NCBI GenBank assembly: GCA_002849045.2 | Contig: NCRO01000049.1 | Coordinates: forward strand, 1-9,377 | Source: Candidatus Sediminicultor secundus | GTDB lineage: Bacteria; Atribacterota; JS1; SB-45; 34-128 | Length of the DNA stretch: 9,377 nucleotides | Reading direction: 5' to 3' | Shown here: positions 6,118 through 9,377 of the stretch, one piece after another | Numbering within the stretch: position 1 is the stretch's first letter | Layout of the letters: each line of letters opens with the position of its first letter | Translations under genes and position numbers: made by a program | Notes under the pieces: generated by a model | Told to the model about the DNA's origin: nothing | Seen by the model: only the letters and a program-made list of their open reading frames with translations | The model's database searches: none

Positions 6118-6157
6118 ACGCTAAACGCTTTACGCTATATTATACGATATACGAAAT
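6118..6157 (+). repeat. Heptad array, word ACGNNNN, before clpX
   Basis: ACG begins at 6118, 6125 and 6132, then after a slip at 6144 and 6151. Read on the minus strand the words are of the AGCGTAT/TCGTATA type, i.e. reverse complements of the array at the clpP stop. It ends just before the clpX ribosome binding site. Confidence 0.7.
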
Positions 6158-6175
6158 GAAAGAGGTGAAAAAATA

Positions 6176-7447
6176 GTGAATTGTTCATTTTGTGGAAAAA
6201 GTCAAGATGAAGTATATAAAATAGTTGCAGGTCCTGGTGTTTGTATATGTGATGAATGCATTGAAGCATGTAATGACATTATATTGGATAGAAGAAAAAA
6301 AGAAGACAGGCCATTTAATTTAAAAAATGTTCCTTCTCCTAAGGAAATTAAAAGTTTTTTAGATGAATATATAGTGGGACAAGATAAGGCAAAAAAAATA
6401 CTTTCAGTTGCCGTATACAACCATTACAAAAGAATTAAAAGTAATAATGACGATAAAATAGATAAAAAAGCTAAAAAAATAGATAAGAGAAAGGAGGGCA
6501 TAGAATTAGAAAAGAGTAATATTCTGTTAATGGGTCCTACTGGGTGTGGAAAGACCTTGTTAGCCAGGACTTTAGCTAAAAAACTAAATGTACCATTTGT
6601 TATTGCCGATGCTACAACTTTAACCGAAGCGGGATATGTAGGTGATGATGTAGAAAATATTCTATTAAATTTATTAAGAATAACAGATAATAATATAGAT
6701 CTAGCTCAAAAAGGAATAATTTATATTGATGAGATTGATAAAATAGCCCGTAAATCAGAAAGCCCATCTATAACCAGAGATGTGTCAGGAGAAGGAGTGC
6801 AGCAAGCTCTTTTAAAAATTATAGAAGGTACGGTTGCAAGCGTACCACCTTACGGAGGAAGAAAACACCCGCAAGAAAAGAATATTCAGATAGATACCAG
6901 GGAAATATTATTTATTTGTGGGGGAACTTTTGATGGGTTGGAAAGTATAATAAATTATCGAATGGGTAAAAATAATATCGGGTTTAAAGCAGATATTAAG
7001 AGTAAAAACAATAAAGAAAAATATTATAAGTTAATGGAAAATGTTTTACCGGATGATCTGATAAAGTATGGCTTAATACCCGAATTAGTAGGGAGACTGC
7101 ATATAGTTTCTACGTTAGAAGCTTTAAATAAAGACGCATTAATAAAAATATTAACCCAGCCTAAAAATGCCATAGTAAAACAATATAAAAAGATATTTGA
7201 ATTAGAGGGTGTAAAACTTGATCTTACCTCAGGAGCTTTAGAAGCTATTGTGGAAGAAAGTATAAAAAGAAAAACAGGGGCAAGGGGTTTGCGTTCAATT
7301 ATAGAAGATACAATATTAGATATAATGTACCAGATACCTTCGGAGAAAAATATTGAAAAATGCACTATCACCGAAGAAGTTGTGAAAAAGAAAAGTATGC
7401 CTGAAATAGAAAGGTATAGAGAGGGCTTAAGAAAAGAAACAGCCTGA
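6176..7447 (+). CDS. clpX: ATP-dependent Clp protease ATP-binding subunit ClpX
   Basis: Hexameric AAA+ unfoldase that recognises, unfolds and threads proteins into ClpP. Domains in order: a four-cysteine zinc-binding domain (C3, C6, C25, C28), a Lys/Asp-rich linker near 88-112, and the AAA+ module with Walker A GPTGCGKT at 120-127, pore loop GYVG at 153-156, Walker B IYIDEID around D185-E186, an RKH pore loop at 229-231, the ClpP-docking tripeptide IGF at 268-270, the arginine finger in GRLH (R307) and sensor 2 GARGLR (R370). All key residues for working with ClpP are present. Length is 423. The start is GTG at 6176, eight bases after AGAGGTG; there is no in-frame alternative upstream before non-coding repeat DNA. 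The protein therefore begins directly at the zinc finger, lacking the ten or so leading residues common in homologues. Confidence 0.98.
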   Translation: MNCSFCGKSQDEVYKIVAGPGVCICDECIEACNDIILDRRKKEDRPFNLKNVPSPKEIKSFLDEYIVGQDKAKKILSVAVYNHYKRIKSNNDDKIDKKAKKIDKRKEGIELEKSNILLMGPTGCGKTLLARTLAKKLNVPFVIADATTLTEAGYVGDDVENILLNLLRITDNNIDLAQKGIIYIDEIDKIARKSESPSITRDVSGEGVQQALLKIIEGTVASVPPYGGRKHPQEKNIQIDTREILFICGGTFDGLESIINYRMGKNNIGFKADIKSKNNKEKYYKLMENVLPDDLIKYGLIPELVGRLHIVSTLEALNKDALIKILTQPKNAIVKQYKKIFELEGVKLDLTSGALEAIVEESIKRKTGARGLRSIIEDTILDIMYQIPSEKNIEKCTITEEVVKKKSMPEIERYREGLRKETA

Positions 7448-7452
7448 CGTAT

Positions 7453-7490
7453 AGTATCGAGTATCGAGTATCGAGTATCGCGTGAAGAAA
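7453..7490 (+). repeat. Heptad array AGTATCG x4 with CGTGAAGAAA tail
   Basis: Four exact units begin at 7453, 7460, 7467 and 7474, followed by CGTGAAGAAA at 7481-7490. The array at 2455-2486 has three units and the tail AGTGAAGAAA, so copy number varies while the tail is kept. Confidence 0.9.
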
Positions 7491-7501
7491 TTAGGATTCT
7501 G

Positions 7502-7582
7502 TTGTAGGGGCACGATGCATCGTGCCCAGTGTAAACGGAGATAATATGAAGACAGAAGGCGCAATTCATTGTGCCCCTACAA
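7502..7582 (+). mobile_element. 81-bp palindromic element, copy 2
   Basis: The first 26 bases are identical to copy 1 (5950-5975), including the perfect 20-base palindrome at 7508-7527. The right end (7557-7582) differs from copy 1 at two of 26 positions. The middle has several substitutions and a two-base deletion. Same orientation as copy 1, about 1.55 kb apart, bracketing clpX. Confidence 0.85.
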
Positions 7583-7603
7583 AATCATAGAAACTGTGAA
7601 CAA

Positions 7604-7625
7604 GGGGCTTAATTTATCAAACCCC
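7604..7625 (+). repeat. Decayed 22-base palindrome GGGG...CCCC
   Basis: GGGGCTTAAT (7604-7613) faces ATCAAACCCC (7616-7625); eight of ten positions pair. There is no T run, so it is not a good terminator. Confidence 0.5.
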
Positions 7626-7647
7626 AAGAAAAATATTCAAAATTCTC

Positions 7648-7672
7648 GGGTCGAATAAATTCGACCCTTACA
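7648..7672 (+). repeat. Hairpin half-element, GGGTCGAAT stem followed by TTACA
   Basis: GGGTCGAAT (7648-7656) pairs perfectly with ATTCGACCC (7659-7667) around two bases, then TTACA. The geometry (nine pairs, two-base centre, then YTACA) equals that of the right end of the elements at 5950 and 7502, with a different stem sequence. Confidence 0.65.
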
Positions 7673-7704
7673 TTAAAATTACTACTCTATACGAAAGAGT
7701 TTAT

Positions 7705-7760
7705 AATTTTAAATTATGGTTTTAAGCTTTTCGCTTTTCGCTTTGCGTTTTTAGTTTATT
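7705..7760 (+). repeat. Conserved 19-base tail plus GCTT heptad array
   Basis: Bases 7705-7723 are the exact reverse complement of 3577-3595. GCTT then begins at 7726, 7733 and 7740, and GTTT at 7747 and 7754, exact period seven. It is the inverted counterpart of 3551-3595. Confidence 0.85.
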
Positions 7761-7771
7761 AGATTTATACT

Positions 7772-7820
7772 ATACGCTATACTATATACGAAATACGACA
7801 TATGATATACGACATATGAT
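7772..7820 (+). repeat. Seven-unit heptad array, word ATAYNNN, before lon
   Basis: ATAC or ATAT begins at 7772, 7779, 7786, 7793, 7800, 7807 and 7814, exact period seven: the longest phase-perfect array in the window. On the minus strand the words read like CGTATNN, complementary in type to the AGTATCG array after clpX. It stops about seven bases before the lon ribosome binding site. Confidence 0.85.
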
Positions 7821-7847
7821 AAAAAAAGGGGAGATTTAATATTCTAC

Positions 7848-9377
7848 ATGAATAACAAAAACATAAAAAGCTTAGATAAAAACATATTACCCTTACTACC
7901 ACTAAGGGAATTAGTGATTTTTCCTAATATGGTTATTCCTCTTTTTGTGGGGAGAGAACAATCTATTAGTGCTTTAGAAGAAGCAATAAATTTAAAAAGT
8001 TTTATATTTATTGCAACTCAGAAAGACCCAGAAGTAGAAAAACCAAAATTAGAAGATATATATTCTATCGGAACAATTGCTAAGATAGTACAAATATATA
8101 AATTGCCTGACGATTCCATAAAAATTTTAGTGGAAGGACTTGGTAGGGCAAAAATCAAAAATACTGAGGAATTTAAGAATTTTCTTAAAGTAAAAGTAGA
8201 AAAAATAAAAATTAAAAATGGTAAAAATCTGAAAATAGAAGCATTGATGAGGCTGGCAATCAGTAGATTCGAACAATATTTAAAATTAAACAATAAATTA
8301 CCTTCTGAAATGATGATTTCCATAAAAAATATTGAAAAATCAGATAAATTAGCCGATATAATCGCTTCAAATTTAATTTTAAAGGTAAAAGAAAAACAAA
8401 ATTTATTGGAAACAGTTAACCCCTTGGAAAGACTGGAGAAATTAATTGTTATATTAAAGAAAGAGATAAGTATTTTAGAATTGGAAAAAAAGATACAGGA
8501 AAGAGTAGAAGTAAATTTGGAAAATTTCCAGAAAGATTATTATCTAAAGGAGCAATTAAAGGAAATACAAAAAGAATTAGGAGATGCAGAAAAAAATATT
8601 TCAGAAGCTGATGAATTCAAAGAGAAAATATTGTCTTTAAAACTTAGCAAAGAAGTAGAGGAGAAGTGCATTAAAGAAGCAAAACGTTTAGAAAAAATAC
8701 CATTTTTATCTGCCGAGAGCGGGGTAATAATAAATTATTTAGAATGGATTATCTCTCTTCCCTGGAACAAAAAAACTAAAGAAAAATTAAATATAAAATT
8801 AGTAAAAAAAGTTTTAGATGAGGACCATTATGGTTTATTAGATATTAAAGAAAGAATATTAGAATACTTAGCAGTTAAAAAATTGAGCAATAAACAAATA
8901 GGGACAATTTTGTGTTTAATAGGGCCTCCGGGAGTAGGCAAGACATCATTAGCGAAATCAATAGCCCGAGCAATGGGCAGAAAATTTGTAAGGGCTTCTC
9001 TGGGAGGCGTACGAGATGAAGCAGAGATTCGCGGACATAGAAAAACTTATATAGGTTCTATGCCTGGAAGAATTATCCAGGGGATAGTTAATGCAAAGAC
9101 TAAGAATCCTGTTTATTTATTGGATGAGATTGATAAAATGAGTACCGATTTTAGAGGCGATCCCGCTTCTGCTCTTTTAGAAGTATTAGATTCCGAACAA
9201 AATAATACTTTTAGCGACCATTATTTAGAAGTACCTTTTGACCTTTCTGAGGTAATGTTTATCACCACTGCTAACAATGAAGATGAAATACCTTATTCCT
9301 TGAGAGACAGGATGGAGATAATTAACATTCCTGGTTATACTGAGTATGAAAAATTACAAATTGCTCAGTTATTTTTA
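7848..9377 (+). CDS. lon: ATP-dependent protease La (Lon), 5' part, cut by window end
   Basis: Hexameric cytoplasmic AAA+ serine protease that degrades misfolded and regulatory proteins. The frame is open from ATG 7848 to the last base (510 codons of an expected ~780-800). Visible: the N-terminal substrate-binding domain beginning LPLLPLRELVIFPNM near residue 14, a charged helical/coiled region at about 190-285, Walker A GPPGVGKT at 359-366, Walker B YLLDEID with D426-E427, sensor 1 N476 and the arginine finger R486 in SLRDR, all at positions close to E. coli Lon. The Ser-Lys catalytic dyad lies beyond the window. GGGGAG at 7828-7833 is the likely ribosome binding site; its 14-base distance to ATG is long, but no alternative in-frame ATG, GTG or TTG is nearer. 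The gene follows clpX across a 400-base repeat-filled gap, so it is probably expressed separately. Confidence 0.96.
   Translation, partial: MNNKNIKSLDKNILPLLPLRELVIFPNMVIPLFVGREQSISALEEAINLKSFIFIATQKDPEVEKPKLEDIYSIGTIAKIVQIYKLPDDSIKILVEGLGRAKIKNTEEFKNFLKVKVEKIKIKNGKNLKIEALMRLAISRFEQYLKLNNKLPSEMMISIKNIEKSDKLADIIASNLILKVKEKQNLLETVNPLERLEKLIVILKKEISILELEKKIQERVEVNLENFQKDYYLKEQLKEIQKELGDAEKNISEADEFKEKILSLKLSKEVEEKCIKEAKRLEKIPFLSAESGVIINYLEWIISLPWNKKTKEKLNIKLVKKVLDEDHYGLLDIKERILEYLAVKKLSNKQIGTILCLIGPPGVGKTSLAKSIARAMGRKFVRASLGGVRDEAEIRGHRKTYIGSMPGRIIQGIVNAKTKNPVYLLDEIDKMSTDFRGDPASALLEVLDSEQNNTFSDHYLEVPFDLSEVMFITTANNEDEIPYSLRDRMEIINIPGYTEYEKLQIAQLFL

Larger units (their letters stand above)
5864..6175 (+). 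other. 312-bp non-coding gap between clpP and clpX
   Basis: No gene. It contains a heptad array at the clpP stop, an 83-bp palindromic element, a small ATTCCC hairpin, the likely clpX promoter, a reverse-oriented heptad array and the clpX ribosome binding site. The palindromes probably also slow or end tig-clpP transcription, but none is followed by a proper T run. Confidence 0.8.
7448..7847 (+). other. 400-bp non-coding gap between clpX and lon
   Basis: No gene. In order: an AGTATCG heptad array, palindromic element copy 2, a decayed 22-base palindrome, a hairpin half-element, a GCTT heptad array with its 19-base tail, an ATAC heptad array, and the lon ribosome binding site. A TATAAT at 7702-7707 has only a poor -35 (TTACTA at 7679-7684, spacing 17), so the lon promoter is uncertain. 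Confidence 0.8.

Noticed and set aside
7024..7569. 181-codon minus-strand open frame overlapping the clpX 3' end
   Set aside because: Antisense to conserved clpX codons and continuing into the palindromic element; hydrophobic, low-complexity product as expected from complementing AT-rich coding sequence.
7604..7625. Intrinsic terminator for clpX
   Set aside because: The stem has two mismatches and no following T run; listed only as a decayed palindrome.
7679..7707. lon promoter TTACTA-N17-TATAAT
   Set aside because: The -35 matches at only three positions and the TATAAT falls in AT-rich sequence overlapping the dispersed 19-base repeat; too weak to list as a feature.
8018..8323. 101-codon minus-strand open frame inside lon
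   Set aside because: Fully antisense to the conserved Lon N-terminal domain, with Ser/Phe/Leu-rich shadow composition.

Overview
The window is AT-rich bacterial chromosome carrying densely packed housekeeping genes, all on the + strand: ispA-like prenyl synthase, rph, rdgB, seven tRNAs, tig, clpP, clpX and the first two thirds of lon. Coding sequence is rich in AAA, ATA, TTA and AGA codons, six of the seven tRNA genes encode their CCA end, and promoters look like ordinary sigma-70/A sites. The order tig-clpP-clpX-lon is common in Firmicutes and several other phyla, so it does not fix the lineage. The combination of AT-richness with intergenic DNA full of short repeats resembles genomes of uncultured anaerobic lineages (Atribacterota-like is my low-confidence guess). 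No phage, integrase, transposase, toxin or defence gene is visible.

Layout: 6-866 isoprenoid synthase; 867-1116 repeat-filled gap; 1117-2435 rph-rdgB, overlapping by ATGA; 2436-2678 an inverted-repeat element followed by a strong promoter; 2679-3343 tRNAs Pro, Gly, Arg, His, Arg, Lys, Leu, closed by a hairpin terminator; 3344-3950 a 607-bp gap with several repeat types; 3951-5863 tig-clpP, again overlapping by ATGA with a consensus Shine-Dalgarno; 5864-6175 a gap with a palindromic element and a clpX promoter; 6176-7447 clpX; 7448-7847 another repeat-filled gap; 7848 to the end lon, cut by the window edge. The genes fall into RNA and nucleotide maintenance (RNase PH tRNA 3'-end trimming, XTP/dITP removal, tRNAs) and protein quality control (trigger factor, ClpXP, Lon).

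The unusual part is between the genes. Nearly every gap holds arrays of degenerate words that recur at exactly seven bases (two arrays at eight). Each array uses its own word, and the array after a gene tends to be answered by a reverse-complement array before the next gene's ribosome binding site. Some arrays carry a fixed non-repeating tail shared between distant copies. Embedded among them are hairpin elements: two ~82-bp copies with 26-bp inverted ends on either side of clpX, decayed half-elements with the same plan but different stem sequence, and a 90-bp element with TCATTGCGAG ends. The genes are conventional; the heptad-periodic intergenic arrays are the best candidate here for a poorly described system.
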